6,778 nt of DNA from CBFGWV01 sp965652545. GTDB taxonomy: Bacteria; Pseudomonadota; Gammaproteobacteria; Competibacterales; Competibacteraceae. A program made the position numbers and the translations under genes. The stretch spans positions 1 through 6,778 of the forward strand of contig CBFGWV010000264.1 in the NCBI GenBank assembly GCA_965652545.1, given 5' to 3'. The notes below the pieces were generated by a model. That model was not told the DNA's origin. It made no database searches and was given only the letters and a program-made list of their open reading frames with translations. This document shows, piece after piece, positions 6,322-6,778 of the stretch. Positions within the stretch are counted from its first letter, which is position 1. Each line of letters starts with the position of its first letter.

Positions 6322-6485
6322 GCGGCGCTTACTTCCCGCCTTCTGGTCCGGGCAAGGGGTCTTCAGACGCGTTGTGGACACGTCCGTATGCGCTCAACGG
6401 CAGCATCCCTGGCGGCGCGGCGCTCATATCCCGCCTTCTGGTCCGGGTAGGAGGTTTTCAGACGCGCTGTGAACACGTCCGTGTG
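6322..6485 (+). repeat. Pair of direct repeats, about 69 bp each, period 95
   Basis: 6322-6390 and 6417-6485 align without gaps at a constant offset of 95 bases, with about 59 of 69 identical positions by manual count. The shared core CCCGCCTTCTGGTCCGGG is identical in both copies. The second copy also forms the left arm of the foldback element that follows. No reading frame is favoured: the differences are spread over all codon positions. Confidence 0.8.
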
Positions 6486-6710
6486 AGCGTGAGGAGGGTG
6501 TCGGGCCTCGGACTGCCCTGCTGCGGAAAGCCGGGCTCGGCCATATTCGCCGATCCCTCTTGTCAGATAGCTAGGGCTATCTTCCGCGAGCGATCGACGA
6601 ATCTGTCTCGATCCCGACTTCCCTCGCGACGGACGCCGAGGCCAGACACCCTCCTGCGGCCGCATCCCTGCTGCCGACGGTCTGAATACCCCCTACCCGG
6701 ACCAGAAGGC
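6433..6710. mobile_element. Foldback (MITE-like) element with inverted outer arms, non-coding
   Basis: The outer arm GCCTTCTGGTCCGGGTAGG (6433-6451) is repeated exactly inverted at 6692-6710, and the similarity runs on to TTCAGA (6457-6462) against TCTGAA (6681-6686). Inside lies a second pair, 6492-6511 against 6636-6655, matching at 19 of 20 positions, and then a further imperfect pairing of about 35 bases per arm. A central stem AGATAGC (6565-6571) with GCTATCT (6576-6582) around a TAGG loop completes it. All arms share a centre within about two bases of 6573. The RNA or single strand could fold into one long hairpin. No transposase is encoded and no target duplication is evident. Confidence 0.7.
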
Positions 6711-6778
6711 TCGCGTTGGTGGCTGTTCGATACTGTGCCGGTTGCCGCGTCAGGTCGTGGGCGGGAGCGTTGACCCTC

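Larger units (their letters stand above)
6292..6778. other. 487-bp non-coding tail, no credible gene
   Basis: After the CoA-transferase stop no reading frame has a recognisable product or a ribosome site. Open frames here run through the repeats and look fortuitous. The stretch holds the direct repeat pair and the foldback element; 6711-6778 shows nothing further. No classical terminator with a T-run follows the operon, so the repeat hairpins may serve as its 3' end. Confidence 0.7.

Noticed and set aside
6322..6710. Possible CRISPR array
   Set aside because: There are only three core copies, one of them inverted, with irregular spacing and no uniform repeat-spacer pattern or cas gene.
6303..6773. 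Open frame of 156 codons in the tail
   Set aside because: It runs straight through the direct repeats and the foldback arms, has no family resemblance, and shows no codon-position bias between repeat copies.

Overview
The window is GC-rich (about two thirds G+C by eye). Its proteins and repeats suggest a gammaproteobacterium. The REP-like element has a GTAG head, a type best known from Pseudomonas and its relatives. The transporter and CoA-transferase genes have the look of proteobacterial carboxylate catabolism. The exact genus cannot be read from the sequence.

Layout. 1-178 is non-coding and holds a seven-base tandem repeat cut by the window edge and one REP-like hairpin. 179-979 (minus strand) encodes a DinB/YfiT-like protein with an extra N-terminal region of unknown function. 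980-1207 is a divergent control region. It contains an AT-rich segment with a dyad at 991-1013 and, for the plus strand, an 18-bp perfect dyad (1056-1073), an IHF-like site (1119-1131) and a strong sigma-54 promoter match (1149-1164). 1208-6291 is a tight plus-strand operon: dctP (periplasmic binding protein), an intergenic hairpin plus T-run, dctQ and dctM (membrane subunits of a tripartite TRAP transporter), and a 645-aa propionate-CoA-transferase-like enzyme with a C-terminal extension. 6292-6778 has no credible gene. It holds a repeat cluster whose main part is a long foldback element of about 278 bp with TIR-like outer arms.

How the genes work together. The TRAP proteins resemble the mannitol/chloroaromatic/2-oxoacid branch (FcbT, TakP). 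They would bring a small carboxylate across the inner membrane using an ion gradient. The CoA-transferase would then activate it with an acyl-CoA donor, so the operon looks like a capture-and-activate module for a monocarboxylate such as propionate, lactate, a hydroxyacid or an oxoacid. The control region implies a sigma-54 activator encoded elsewhere. The terminator-like hairpin after dctP probably makes the binding protein more abundant than the membrane subunits. The substrate itself is not determined by the sequence.

The most unusual items are the complete sigma-54 control architecture, the C-terminal domain on the CoA-transferase, and the large foldback element after the operon. Each gene belongs to a known family. 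I see no wholly new gene system.
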